From assembly GCF_001673635.1 (NCBI RefSeq), contig NZ_LZMH01000023.1:182229-246228 (forward strand): a stretch of DNA of 64,000 nt, in the 5' to 3' direction. The stretch comes from Mycobacterium asiaticum. Its GTDB lineage: Bacteria > Actinomycetota > Actinomycetes > Mycobacteriales > Mycobacteriaceae. Positions within the stretch are counted from its first letter, which is position 1; each line of letters opens with the position of its first letter. Positions 51,962-60,793 of the stretch are shown here, piece after piece. The translations under genes were made by a program, and so were the position numbers. The notes below the pieces were generated by a model, which was given only the letters and a program-made list of their open reading frames with translations, did no database searches and was not told the DNA's origin.

Positions 51962-53380
51962 TCACTCGACCGTCTTGCCGGCGCCCGCGTCTGGCGCCTC
52001 GGACTCACCAACCCAGACCGTCTTGGCGTTGACGAATTCCCGGATGCCGAGGCCGGCCAGCTCGCGGCCGTAGCCCGACCGCTTGATGCCGCCGAAGCCG
52101 AGTTCGGGGAAGGACACCGTCATGCCGTTGATGAACACCTGGCCGGCCTCGATGTCATCGATGAACCGCTCCTGCTCGGCCTCGTCGTTGGTCCACGCGT
52201 TGGACCCGAGCCCGAAGCTGGTGGCGTTCGCGATCTTGATGGCCTCGTCGATGTCGGCCGCGCGGTAGACGGAGGCGACGGGGCCGAACACCTCCTCCTT
52301 GTACAGCGCCATGTCCTCGGTGATGTCGGTGATCACCGTCGGCGGGTAGAACCAGCCCGGACCCTCCGGCTTCTCACCGCCGACGCGAATGTTCGCCCCC
52401 GCGGCTGCCGCGTCCTCGACCTGCTTGGCGATTTCGTCCCGGCCCGACTCGGTGGCCAGCGGACCCACGTCGGTGTCCGGGTCGGTCGGGTCGCCAACCT
52501 TGAGCGCCTGCATCTGCTCGGAGAACTTGTCCACGAACGCGTCGTAGATGTCGGCGTGGACGATGAACCGCTTAGCGGCGATGCAGGACTGGCCGTTGTT
52601 CTGAACACGCGCCTTGACCGCGGTCTTGACCGCCTCGTCGAGGTCCGCCGACGGCATCACGATGAACGGGTCGCTGCCGCCGAGTTCCAGGACGGTCGGC
52701 TTGATCTCGTCACCGCAGATGGCTGCGACGGATTGACCGGCCGGCTCGCTGCCGGTCAGCGTTGCCGCCGCGACCCTGGGGTCACGCAGGATCCGCTCGA
52801 TCGCGCCGGACGGGATCAGCAGCGTCTGGAAGCAGCCGTCCGGAAATCCGCCGCGGCTGATCACGTCGGCCAGATATAGCGCGGACTGCGGCACGTTCGA
52901 GGCGTGCTTCAGGATTCCGACGTTGCCCGCCATCAGGGCCGGCGCGGCGAATCGCACCGCCTGCCAGAGCGGAAAGTTCCACGGCATGATGGCCAGCACC
53001 ACGCCGAGCGGCTGGTACCGGACGTACGCCCGCTTCGCCCCGACCTTCGAGGCTTCCGCCGGTTCGTCGGCAAGCAGCTTCTCGGCGTTCTCGGCGTAGT
53101 AGCGAAAACCCTTCGCGCATTTCAGCGTTTCCGCCTTGGCCGACGCCAGCGTCTTGCCCATCTCGAGGGTCATCATCGCGGCGACGTCGTCGGCCTCCTT
53201 CTCCAACAGGTCAGCCGTCGCGTTCGCCCATTCGGCACGCTGAGCGAAGCTGGTGCTGTGCCGGTAGTCGAGGAAGCGTTCATAGGCGCGGGCGATCGCG
53301 GCGTCGACTTCCTCGTCCGTGGCGGGGGTGAAGGTTTTGACTGTCTCGCCGGTGGCCGGGTTGACGGTGGCTATTGGCAC
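51962..53380 (-). CDS. gabD1: succinate-semialdehyde dehydrogenase GabD1
   Basis: 472 residues of the ALDH superfamily. Nucleotide region IMPWNFPLWQAVRFA, LTGSEPAGQSVA, general-base region VLELGGSDPFIV and catalytic cysteine in NNGQSCIAAKRF. Assigned GabD1 (Rv0234c) by order and N-terminus MPIATVNPATGETV. It oxidises succinate semialdehyde to succinate with NADP, feeding the TCA cycle past 2-oxoglutarate dehydrogenase. Its start is divergent (138 bases) from a ThDP-dependent acetolactate-synthase-like gene that may supply succinate semialdehyde. Confidence 0.9.
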   Translation of the reverse strand: MPIATVNPATGETVKTFTPATDEEVDAAIARAYERFLDYRHSTSFAQRAEWANATADLLEKEADDVAAMMTLEMGKTLASAKAETLKCAKGFRYYAENAEKLLADEPAEASKVGAKRAYVRYQPLGVVLAIMPWNFPLWQAVRFAAPALMAGNVGILKHASNVPQSALYLADVISRGGFPDGCFQTLLIPSGAIERILRDPRVAAATLTGSEPAGQSVAAICGDEIKPTVLELGGSDPFIVMPSADLDEAVKTAVKARVQNNGQSCIAAKRFIVHADIYDAFVDKFSEQMQALKVGDPTDPDTDVGPLATESGRDEIAKQVEDAAAAGANIRVGGEKPEGPGWFYPPTVITDITEDMALYKEEVFGPVASVYRAADIDEAIKIANATSFGLGSNAWTNDEAEQERFIDDIEAGQVFINGMTVSFPELGFGGIKRSGYGRELAGLGIREFVNAKTVWVGESEAPDAGAGKTVE

Positions 53381-53462
53381 GCTGACATCCTTCGTCTTGG
53401 GGTACTTGAAAGGGGTCGATATATCTAGCCTGCCACTACTGTCGAATTGTCGGTTCCTCAGT

Positions 53463-53479
53463 GGTTCGATCCCCGAACC
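53463..53479. promoter_or_regulatory. short dyad between gabD1 and the ThDP enzyme
   Basis: GGTTCG (53463-53468) and CGAACC (53474-53479) form a 6-base inverted repeat with a 5-base centre in the divergent gap, 40 bases before the ThDP enzyme start. It is the only clear symmetry there and could serve both genes. Short arms keep this tentative. Confidence 0.3.
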
Positions 53480-53518
53480 GCATCGTCACCGACAGGTGTG
53501 GCGAAAGGGAGGTGGCGG

Positions 53519-55162
53519 ATGACCACAGCGTCCGAGCTGATCGTCAAGTGCCTGGAAAACGAGGGGGTTTCCGTCGTCTTCGGCATTCCGGGTGAGGAGA
53601 ACATTCGCCTCATCCAGGCCTTGGCCTCGTCCGATATCCGTTACGTGCTGACCAGGCACGAGCAGGCCGCGGCGTTCATGGCCGAGATGTACGGGCGGGT
53701 CACCGGGCGCGCCGCGGTCGTGTCGGCGACCCTGGGGCCCGGCGCGATCAACATGCAACTAGGCGTCGCCGACGCGACCACCAACAGCACCCCGATGGTG
53801 GCGATCTCGGCCCAGGTGGGTCAGGACCGCGAGTACAAGGAATCCCACCAGTACGTCGACCTGGTGTCGATGTATGCCCCGATCACTCGGTGGGCCGCCG
53901 ATGTGCCGACCGCGCACGCCATCCCCGAGATGGTCCGCAAGGCCTTCAAGCTCGCCGAGACCGAACGCCCCGCGGCGGTCTACCTGGCCATTCCGGAGCA
54001 CATCGACCAGGACGACGCGGACTACGAACTCGCACCGTTGCCGCGCAGGGTCGTTCGCGCAGAGGCGCCGGCGCCCCGGCAGGTGGCGCGCGCGGTCGAC
54101 GTCCTGCGCAACGCGAAACGCCCGGTGGCCCTGGCGGGACACGGGGCGGCGCGCAGCGATGCGACCGACGCGCTGGTCCGGTTCGCCAAGGAGACCGGGA
54201 TCCCGGTGGCCAACACCTTCCACGGCAAGGGCGTCATGCCCGACGACGACCCGAACAGCATCGGGACGCTGGGGTTCATGCGCCACGACTACGTCAACTT
54301 CGGGTTCGACAACGCCGACGTGGTGATCGCGGTCGGCTACGAACTGCAGGAATTCGACCCGGTCCGGATCAACCCCAAGGGCGACAAGAAGATCATCCAC
54401 ATCCATCGGTTCCCGGCCGAGGTGGACGCGCACTACACGGTCGAGGTCGGGATCATCGGTGACATCAACGACTCGCTCAACGAGCTCGCCGACGCCCTCG
54501 ACGGTCAGCGTTTCGATGACTCCGACGTGCCGGGGTCCGGGTTGTTGGAGGAGGAATTCGCACGTGGCCAACAGGATTCGAGCTTCCCACTGACACCGCA
54601 GCGGGTGGTCGCCGATACGCGTGCCGCCCTGGGGCGCGACGACGTCGTGCTCGTCGACACCGGCGCCACCAAGATGTGGATGGCGCGGTTGTACCCGACC
54701 TACGAGCGCAACACCTGCCTGATCTCAAACGGGTTGTCCACCATGGGTTTTGCGCTACCCGGTGCGCTCGGGGTGAAGTTGGCCCGGCCGGATGCCAAGG
54801 TGCTGGCCGTGGTGGGGGACGGGGCCTTCCTGATGAACTCCCAGGAGATCGAGACGGCGGTGCGCGAGAAGATTCCGCTGGTGGTACTGATCTGGGAGGA
54901 TGGCGGTTACGGGCTGATCGAGTGGAAGATGGACCTCGAGCTCGGCGAGCACCACTACATCTCGTTCAACAACCCCGATGTGGTGAGCTACGCAAAAGCG
55001 TTCGGCGCCAAAGGGTACCGGATCGAGAGGGCCGAGGATCTGCTGCCGACGCTGCGGACCGCCCTGGACGACGACGGGGTGTCGCTGATCGCCTGCCCGG
55101 TCGACTACTCGGAGAACCTGCGGTTGACCGATCGGCTTGGGGAGTTGGACGAGACGCTGTAG
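53519..55162 (+). CDS. ThDP-dependent enzyme, acetolactate-synthase-like (possible 2-oxoacid decarboxylase)
   Basis: 547 residues with three domains: Pyr domain with catalytic Glu48 (TRHEQAAAFMAEMYGR), central domain (AGHGAARSDA) and PP domain with GDGAFLMNSQE. At the end of the ThDP motif where NN is usual it reads WEDGGYGLIEWK. The FGIPGEEN and ESHQYVDLVSM segments recall the cyanobacterial protein formerly called acetolactate synthase and shown to be 2-oxoglutarate decarboxylase. No regulatory subunit gene is nearby, against an anabolic acetolactate synthase. GGGAGG sets the ATG at 53519. Divergent from gabD1. Alternatives: catabolic acetolactate synthase or other 2-oxoacid decarboxylase. 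Confidence 0.8.
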   Translation: MTTASELIVKCLENEGVSVVFGIPGEENIRLIQALASSDIRYVLTRHEQAAAFMAEMYGRVTGRAAVVSATLGPGAINMQLGVADATTNSTPMVAISAQVGQDREYKESHQYVDLVSMYAPITRWAADVPTAHAIPEMVRKAFKLAETERPAAVYLAIPEHIDQDDADYELAPLPRRVVRAEAPAPRQVARAVDVLRNAKRPVALAGHGAARSDATDALVRFAKETGIPVANTFHGKGVMPDDDPNSIGTLGFMRHDYVNFGFDNADVVIAVGYELQEFDPVRINPKGDKKIIHIHRFPAEVDAHYTVEVGIIGDINDSLNELADALDGQRFDDSDVPGSGLLEEEFARGQQDSSFPLTPQRVVADTRAALGRDDVVLVDTGATKMWMARLYPTYERNTCLISNGLSTMGFALPGALGVKLARPDAKVLAVVGDGAFLMNSQEIETAVREKIPLVVLIWEDGGYGLIEWKMDLELGEHHYISFNNPDVVSYAKAFGAKGYRIERAEDLLPTLRTALDDDGVSLIACPVDYSENLRLTDRLGELDETL

Positions 55163-55570
55163 TTACGAAGATCTATCGGGTACCTCCACAATCACGGTGG
55201 TGGCCTTGACGACGGCCACCGCGATGCTGCCGGGCTCCAGCTTCAGCTCCCGCGCGGCCTGAGTGCTCATCAGGGATACCACAGTGTGTGGCCCGCACTG
55301 CATTTCGACGTGGGCCATCACTTTGTCGCTGATCACCCTGGTGACCAGGCCGACGAAGCGGTTGCGCGCGGAGCTGGTGACGCCGAGTGGATTGATCGGC
55401 GGGGCCGGCGCGTTGTGCTGCCAGAATTCGGCCAGCACGTCGCCGGCGATCACCTTGCGGCCGGATTCGTCCTGACCGGCCGCCAGCGCGCCCTGCTGGA
55501 CCCACCGCCGCACGGTGTCATCGCTGACGCCCAGCAACTCGGCGGCTTCCCGGATGCGTAGCTGCGGCAC
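55163..55570 (-). CDS. HTH-TOBE (molbindin-like) protein
   Basis: 135 residues. Residues 4-50 are a MerR/excisionase-type helix-turn-helix (IREAAELLGVSDDTVRRWVQ, then GRKVIAGDVLAEF); residues 66-131 are one TOBE/Mop domain (ARNRFVGLV, VEMQCGPHTVVSLMS, LKLEPGSIAVAVVKATTVIV). Such fusions bind molybdate or tungstate. Role: oxyanion-sensing regulator or molybdate store. It is the last gene of a three-gene minus-strand operon, 19 bases after the IDDTDN gene. Its stop directly abuts the stop of the convergent ThDP enzyme (TAG followed by TTA). Confidence 0.85.
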   Translation of the reverse strand: MPQLRIREAAELLGVSDDTVRRWVQQGALAAGQDESGRKVIAGDVLAEFWQHNAPAPPINPLGVTSSARNRFVGLVTRVISDKVMAHVEMQCGPHTVVSLMSTQAARELKLEPGSIAVAVVKATTVIVEVPDRSS

Positions 55571-55589
55571 GGACGAATCCTACCGTCGC

Positions 55590-56369
55590 TCAGTGCTGCT
55601 TCACGATCGCTCGGGGCGCGGTGCGCCATGTCCGGCTGCCGTCCGGTAGCTCGCGCGGCGGATCCAGCAACAACACCACCCGGCCGTCGAGCAGCACCGG
55701 ACGCACCCAGTCGCCCAGCTCGATGGGTTCGCGCGATTCGGGCCGGCGACCAGCGCTGTCCCGCACGTGGTCCAGGGGCACCAGTGCGGGTAGCTCGTCG
55801 AGGGTGGTTTCGTGCGGTAGTTCGAAGAGCCCGGGCAGGGAGATGAACATCCCGTCGTCACCGGAGAGGTGCAACCCCACCGCGGCCAATGCGCCCAGCA
55901 CCCCGTCCTGGGTGCCACCATGTCCGGAGAGATGCACACCGAGCTTCCGTGCGAGTTCGCGGGCATCGTTGGTGCGCAGAACTTCTCGTTTGGCTCGCCG
56001 CCCGAATTCGACCAGTGCCGCGGTATCGCTCAACTGACTTGGGATGGCCACCACCAGTCCGGGATCAGCATCCGGGGGACAGACCCGTTCCAGGAATCGA
56101 CCGGCCACATCGACCACGTGGTCCAGCACCGCCAGCGGATCCTGGGCGGGGCTTCGCCAGGCCAGGCACGCGCTGGAATTGTGCGACGTGTAGGGGATTC
56201 GATTGTCGACCAGTAGCTGGTGCCGGGTGGCGCCGGCCGCAGTGCCAAGTCCTGCGTCGGTCAGCTCGCGCAGCAGCGCCCGGGCGCGGCGACCCGTTCC
56301 CGGGCTGAGCAGGTTGTCGGTGTCGTCGATGCCGATGAGCAGGTCCACCCCGGCCAGCGCGCGGCTCAT
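55590..56369 (-). CDS. IDDTDN-motif protein, TiaS-like
   Basis: 259 residues. Begins MSRALAGVDLLIGIDDTDN; the IDDTDN signature and the downstream layout resemble the DUF1743 part of archaeal tRNA(Ile2) agmatinylcytidine synthetase TiaS. Archaea use that enzyme on tRNA, but bacteria decode AUA by other means, so the function here is unknown; ATP-dependent chemistry is a reasonable guess. Starts with ATGA overlap on the stop of the lipoprotein gene and precedes the HTH-TOBE gene, so it is probably tied to metal or cofactor biology rather than tRNA. Confidence 0.7.
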   Translation of the reverse strand: MSRALAGVDLLIGIDDTDNLLSPGTGRRARALLRELTDAGLGTAAGATRHQLLVDNRIPYTSHNSSACLAWRSPAQDPLAVLDHVVDVAGRFLERVCPPDADPGLVVAIPSQLSDTAALVEFGRRAKREVLRTNDARELARKLGVHLSGHGGTQDGVLGALAAVGLHLSGDDGMFISLPGLFELPHETTLDELPALVPLDHVRDSAGRRPESREPIELGDWVRPVLLDGRVVLLLDPPRELPDGSRTWRTAPRAIVKQH

Positions 56370-56779
56370 GAGTTGACGACCAACCGGACGACGTCGCGCA
56401 CCCATCGATCGCGGGGAAGCGGAGTTCCGGTGAGCTTGACCGTGTTTCGTTTGGTGATGCTCAGGATGACCCGGTCGGTGAGTTCGGCGGCGACTAATGT
56501 CTGGGCCGGATCGCGGCCTTCCACCCGCACGCTTTCGATGTCCGTCACGCCCGCGGCATTCACGATCGAGCGCACGGTGGGTCCTTTCTGAACGTGCGCT
56601 CCCCCGGACTGGGGCGTCGGGACTTCGATCTGTGGTAGGTCGCGCAGCTGGTGCAGGCTGAAGCGTTGCAGCACCCGATCGTTCTGCTGGACGACGAGTT
56701 CGCCGGCGGCGTCCGTCGTGCCACATGCATTGATGGTGATCGCGAGTAGCAGTCCGGCTACAGTGGCGATAATCCGCAT
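56366..56779 (-). CDS. lipoprotein with a molybdopterin-oxidoreductase-like domain
   Basis: 137 residues. Signal peptide MRIIATVAGLLLAITINAC with the lipobox cysteine at Cys19. The mature part (LHQLRDLPQIEV, KGPTVRSIVNAAGV, ESVRVEGRDPAQTLVAAEL) resembles the substrate-side fold of sulfite-oxidase-type Mo proteins but is truncated and lacks the Mo-coordinating cysteine, so it probably does not hold Moco itself. First gene of the operon that continues with the IDDTDN protein (ATGA overlap) and the HTH-TOBE protein. It is divergent from the membrane protein at 56845, 65 bases between starts. Confidence 0.75.
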   Translation of the reverse strand: MRIIATVAGLLLAITINACGTTDAAGELVVQQNDRVLQRFSLHQLRDLPQIEVPTPQSGGAHVQKGPTVRSIVNAAGVTDIESVRVEGRDPAQTLVAAELTDRVILSITKRNTVKLTGTPLPRDRWVRDVVRLVVNS

Positions 56780-56844
56780 GCACAGAGATTACGCAGGAAT
56801 GCACCCGCAGATGCGGATGAATTCGGAGTAAGCTACCGCACGTG

Positions 56845-57369
56845 ATGACGTCGTCGACGGTCAATCCATCTCGGGCGAAGCCGGCCAGCACCACGTCCCG
56901 CGCGGCGCGCTTATCGCGGGAAATCCTTTTTCCCCTGCTCGCGGTCGTGGTTATTGCCGGCTACGCGGACATTCGCATTCCCATGGGGTTGCCCGGTCAC
57001 CGCGGGTTGATCTGGCTGACCATGTTGGTAGCGGTTGTCCTGACGACCCGCCGGCGGTCGACGGTGCTAGCGGTTGGGGTCGCCGCGACGCTCGCCGCCG
57101 TTTCCCTGCATCCGCCGATGGGCGGTACGCGCTATTTGGCGGCCGCGGTGTTGCTGTATGCGGTGGCAGGTGTGGCGCCGCGCCGACAATGGTTGGTGGT
57201 GCTCGCGGCCGCACCGATTCACCTGGTCGCGTTGGCCGGATCGATGCTGGTGTTACCCGGTCTGGCGGAGAAGGTGTTGTGCCACCTGGGTTTTGGTCTC
57301 GCCGCGGGTGCGCTGGGCTGGGTGATGGCCTCCGTTGTGCGAGTGTCCACGCGTGATGAGGGGGACTGA
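56845..57369 (+). CDS. hypothetical membrane protein coupled to the PE/PPE pair
   Basis: 174 residues with a Ser/Arg-rich N-terminus and about four to five spans beginning near residue 28. No family I recognise. Its stop overlaps the PE start (TGATG), so it is translationally coupled to the PE/PPE genes, hinting at a role in their export or anchoring. Start: ATG 56845, with GTG 56842 immediately before it as alternative. It is divergent from the Mo-linked lipoprotein gene; whether the two sides share function is unclear. Confidence 0.7.
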   Translation: MTSSTVNPSRAKPASTTSRAARLSREILFPLLAVVVIAGYADIRIPMGLPGHRGLIWLTMLVAVVLTTRRRSTVLAVGVAATLAAVSLHPPMGGTRYLAAAVLLYAVAGVAPRRQWLVVLAAAPIHLVALAGSMLVLPGLAEKVLCHLGFGLAAGALGWVMASVVRVSTRDEGD

Positions 57370-57671
57370 TGTACTTGCGAGTCGTTCCCGAGGGTTTGGC
57401 GACGACAAGTGCGGCGGTGGAAGCGATCGCGGCTCGGCTGGCGGCCGCGCACGAAGCGGCGGCCCCGATCGTGTCGGTGGTATTGCCTCCCGCCGCCGAC
57501 CCGGTGTCCGTGCAGGCGGCGTTGCAGTTCAGCGAGGAGGCCAACCAACACGAGGCGGCGGCCGCGGTCGGTGTCGAGGTGCTGGCCCGAGCGGGCATCG
57601 GGGTCGGCGCGGCAGGCATTAGTTATGCGGTCGGTGACGCGGCGGCGGCAACGACATATATGGGTGCCTGA
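57369..57671 (+). CDS. PE family protein
   Basis: 100 residues, PE domain only. Begins [19 protein letters not shown], typical of the PE subset paired with PPE proteins. The helical hairpin is followed by SYAVGD, matching YxxxD/E, the type VII secretion signal. It overlaps the membrane gene stop and lies two bases before the PPE gene start, so PE and PPE are made together and probably secreted as a heterodimer via an ESX system. Confidence 0.9.
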   Translation: MYLRVVPEGLATTSAAVEAIAARLAAAHEAAAPIVSVVLPPAADPVSVQAALQFSEEANQHEAAAAVGVEVLARAGIGVGAAGISYAVGDAAAATTYMGA

Positions 57672-57673
57672 CG

Positions 57674-59293
57674 ATGCTGCCGTCGGTCTGGATGGCTGCT
57701 CCGCCGGAGGTGCATTCGGCCCTGCTCAGTTCCGGTCCGGGGCCGGGCCCGTTATTGGCCGCCGCACAGTCTTGGACCGGGCTGAGCGTCGAATACGAAT
57801 CAGCGGCAACGGAATTGACTGCCGTCCTGGGCGGGGCGCAGCAGGCGTGGACAGGGCCGTCGGCGGCGACTTACACGGCGGCCCATGGGCCCTATCTGCA
57901 ATGGCTGATGTTGGCCAGTACTATCAGCGCCCAGCGGGCAGCCCGGCAGGAGGCGGTGGCGGCCGCTTACACCGCGGCGTTGGCGGCCATGCCGACGCTG
58001 GGCGAATTGGCCGCCAACCATGCCGTTCACGCAGCACTGGTGGCCACGAATTTCTTTGGTGTCAACACCATTCCGATCGCCGTCAACGAGGCCGACTACG
58101 CGCGGATGTGGGTACAGGCCGCGACCACGATGAGCACGTATCAGGCGACCACGGAAACGGTGAACGCGGCCGCCGCCGCGGGTGGTGGAGGCGGCGGAGG
58201 TAACGGTGGCGGAGGCGGCGGAGGTAACGGTAGTGGGGGCGGCACCGGTAAAGGTGGCGGGGGCGGCGCTGGTAACGGCACTGGTGGCGGCACCGGTAAA
58301 GGTGGCGGCGGAGGCGGAGGTGGAGCCGGCAACGGTTTCCAGCTGCCGACGCCCGCCGAGATTTGGGAGATGATCTTCGGTCCGGACGGTGCGCAAATCC
58401 CCGGGCAGGGCCAACCCAACTGGACGCCACTGCAGTTCCTGCAGAACCTGCCCAACTTCTTCAGCGGCAATCAACAGGCGCTGGCGTACCTGGAAACCAA
58501 CATCCCGCAGTACCTGACGAATCCAGCGAATTTCCCTGCCCTGGTTGCATATTTCTTTGCCTGGCAGACCTATCGAGCGGTCAACTGGACATTGCGGACG
58601 TTGCGATTTCTGGTCCAGTTGACTCCGCTTTTGGTGCCCGCTTTCCTCGATCTCGCGACAGTGAATCTGAGCGGGCTCGCCGGGTTGGCCGGTTTGGCTC
58701 AGATCGCGGCCCCGGTTGCGTCGCCCGCCTCGGTGCCGGCCGCTACCGCACAGCAGTTGCCGCCGCCGACGGCGCTGTTGGCAGCCCCAGCGCTGGCGCC
58801 CGCGCCGGCCCCCGCCCCGGCCGCGTCGCCCGTGCCCACTTCACCGGCGCCCGCGGCACCAGCGACGGCATCACCGGTTACGGTCGGCATCGATGGGCCG
58901 AGTTACTTGGTCGGTGGGCCCGGACCCGGTATCGGCTGGGGAATGAGCGCCCGAATCTCATTGCCCGACAGAGCCTCTGACACCGCAGCGGCGGCTACCC
59001 CGGCATCCTTCGGGCACCGAGACCAGGACCGGGCTGCTCGACAGCGGCGTTCAGCCATCGGCCGCGGTTACCGGTACGAGTTTTTGGATGCGGGCGATGA
59101 GCCGGTTGGGGACGCATCGATGCCGGTGGTCTGCGTACCGTCGCGACTCGGTTCTGGGCCAATGGGTTTCGCGGGGACCGTGGCCGACGCGGGGGTGCGT
59201 GCCGCCGGACTGGCCACGCTGGCAGTTGACGATTTCGGTGCCGGTCCGAGCGCGCCTTTGCTGCCCGATACCTGGCGTGACGGATCGCGATAA
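57674..59293 (+). CDS. PPE family protein, PPW subgroup, with glycine-rich linker
   Basis: 539 residues. PPE domain 1-168 ([17 protein letters not shown] at 59-61, the EspG/PE contact region). Residues 170-221 are an almost pure glycine linker containing a 16-residue repeat (GTGKGGGG), encoded by a 48-base tandem repeat. A hydrophobic region at about 280-350 follows, then an Ala/Pro-rich stretch, and the C-terminus has MGFAGT and PLLPDTW, the GFxGT and PxxPxxW hallmarks of PPE-PPW proteins. Partner is the PE protein just upstream. The glycine linker is unusual for a PPE-PPW member. Confidence 0.88.
   Translation: MLPSVWMAAPPEVHSALLSSGPGPGPLLAAAQSWTGLSVEYESAATELTAVLGGAQQAWTGPSAATYTAAHGPYLQWLMLASTISAQRAARQEAVAAAYTAALAAMPTLGELAANHAVHAALVATNFFGVNTIPIAVNEADYARMWVQAATTMSTYQATTETVNAAAAAGGGGGGGNGGGGGGGNGSGGGTGKGGGGGAGNGTGGGTGKGGGGGGGGAGNGFQLPTPAEIWEMIFGPDGAQIPGQGQPNWTPLQFLQNLPNFFSGNQQALAYLETNIPQYLTNPANFPALVAYFFAWQTYRAVNWTLRTLRFLVQLTPLLVPAFLDLATVNLSGLAGLAGLAQIAAPVASPASVPAATAQQLPPPTALLAAPALAPAPAPAPAASPVPTSPAPAAPATASPVTVGIDGPSYLVGGPGPGIGWGMSARISLPDRASDTAAAATPASFGHRDQDRAARQRRSAIGRGYRYEFLDAGDEPVGDASMPVVCVPSRLGSGPMGFAGTVADAGVRAAGLATLAVDDFGAGPSAPLLPDTWRDGSR
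58182..58330 (+). repeat. glycine-linker minisatellite in the PPE-PPW gene
   Basis: A 23-base segment recurs exactly at 58238-58260 and 58286-58308, a 48-base period (16 codons, in frame). A shorter GGCGGAGGTAACGG unit is repeated upstream at about 24-base spacing. Codons are mostly GGC/GGT/GGA. Prone to copy-number change without frame loss. Confidence 0.7.
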
Positions 59294-59355
59294 AAGTCGA
59301 CGCGGCAGTCGATTTGCGCAAAAAACTTGTCAGTGGCTCCGCATAGCATGTGGTT

Positions 59356-60687
59356 ATGGTTTCGGGTTCGCGTGAGGAGATCGTGGGGGTCTTCGATGCG
59401 CTCGATGCGGAGTTGGATCGGTTGTGTGGGTTGTCGTTTGAGGTGTTGACGAATTCGGAGCGGTTGCGGGCCTTGGAGCGTTTGGAGCGTGTGGGTCGGC
59501 GGCTGCGGGTGCCCCAGCATGTGCTGATCAACGAGCTCGGCGCCCAAGCCGGCACCGAAGAATTGGGTGGCACCCTGTCGTGCGCGTTGGCTGATCGGTT
59601 GCGGATCACCAAAGCCGAAGCCAGCCGCCGTATCGGCGAGGCCGAGGATCTCGGTGAACGGCGCGCATTGACCGGGCAACCCTTGGCGCCGACGTTGAGC
59701 GCTACCGCACGCGCCCAGCGACAAGGAGTGATCGGCGACGGACACATCAAAGTCATCCGCGACTTTTTCACCCACCTGCCCACCTACGTCGATGTGTTCA
59801 CCCGTGAGGCCGCCGAGGCCGACCTAGCCGGCAAGGCGCGCGAGTACCGTCCCGAGCAGGTCGCCAAGTACGCCCGCCAACTCATGGACCTGCTGCACCC
59901 CGACGGCGACTACTCCGATGAGGACCGCGCCCGCAAACGCACGCTGATGCTGGGCAAGCAAGAGTTTGACGGCATGACGCGCCTGTCCGGGTTGATCACC
60001 CCCGAACTACGGGCGCTGATCGAAGCCATGCTCGCCAAACTCGCCGCCGCCGGTATGGCCAACCCCGCCGATGAGGCCAAGGCTGATATCCGCAGCACCG
60101 GGCAGCGCAACCACGACGCACTGGCCGCCGCGATACGGACGCTGTTCGCCTCCGAACAGCTGGGCCAGCACCGCGGGCTGCCCGTGACGGTGATCGTGAC
60201 TACCACGCTCAAGGATCTCGAAGCCGGCACCGGCAAGGCCCGCACTAGCGGCGGCTCCCTAATCCCGATGTCTGACCTGATCCGCATGGCCGCCCAGGCC
60301 CATCGCTATCTGGCGGTCTTCGACGACGCCAAACCGCTGGCCCTCTACCACGCCAAGCGCTTCGCCAACCCCGCACAGCGGCTCATGCTGCACGCTCTCG
60401 AGGGTGGCTGCACCCGACCCGGCTGCGACCAACCGCCGGATCACACCGAGGTCCACCACGTCACCGGCTGGACCACCACCGGCCGCACCGACATCACCGA
60501 CCTCACCCTCGCGTGCGGACCCGACAACAGACTGGCCGAAAAGGGTTGGACCACCCGCAAAAACACTCGCGGCCAAACCCAATGGCTCCCACCGGCGCAC
60601 CTCGACCACGGCCAACCACGCACTAACACGTTCCATCATCCCGAGAAGCTGTTCGCGCCCGAGGACGACGACGGGGACGCAGCTTGA
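59356..60687 (+). CDS. 13E12-type DUF222 / HNH endonuclease-domain protein
   Basis: 443 residues, closely resembling the M. tuberculosis REP13E12 family: the DUF222 domain (about 10-330) includes [14 protein letters not shown] and [16 protein letters not shown]; the HNH part has [21 protein letters not shown] followed by [11 protein letters not shown], where the last residue of the HNH triad often His reads Asn here, so nuclease activity is doubtful. Family copies are mobile-like repeats and phage targets in mycobacteria. ATG 59356 is chosen; TAGCAT at 59344-59349 could be a -10, giving a leaderless message. It lies between two PPE genes without visible flanking repeats. Confidence 0.85.
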   Translation: MVSGSREEIVGVFDALDAELDRLCGLSFEVLTNSERLRALERLERVGRRLRVPQHVLINELGAQAGTEELGGTLSCALADRLRITKAEASRRIGEAEDLGERRALTGQPLAPTLSATARAQRQGVIGDGHIKVIRDFFTHLPTYVDVFTREAAEADLAGKAREYRPEQVAKYARQLMDLLHPDGDYSDEDRARKRTLMLGKQEFDGMTRLSGLITPELRALIEAMLAKLAAAGMANPADEAKADIRSTGQRNHDALAAAIRTLFASEQLGQHRGLPVTVIVTTTLKDLEAGTGKARTSGGSLIPMSDLIRMAAQAHRYLAVFDDAKPLALYHAKRFANPAQRLMLHALEGGCTRPGCDQPPDHTEVHHVTGWTTTGRTDITDLTLACGPDNRLAEKGWTTRKNTRGQTQWLPPAHLDHGQPRTNTFHHPEKLFAPEDDDGDAA

Positions 60688-60793
60688 TTTCGCCCGGCGC
60701 CGCAGATTAGCCATTCGGCGTCGGACGGGTATCGGCGCATGGCAGGATCGAGCGGTCCCGGCCAGGGATAGCCAATTGGCGAGGAGTTGTCCA

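Noticed and set aside
53461..53480. T-arm-like sequence GGTTCGATCCCCGAACC suggesting a tRNA
   Set aside because: No acceptor stem, D-arm or anticodon arm can be formed with flanking bases; better read as a short operator dyad.
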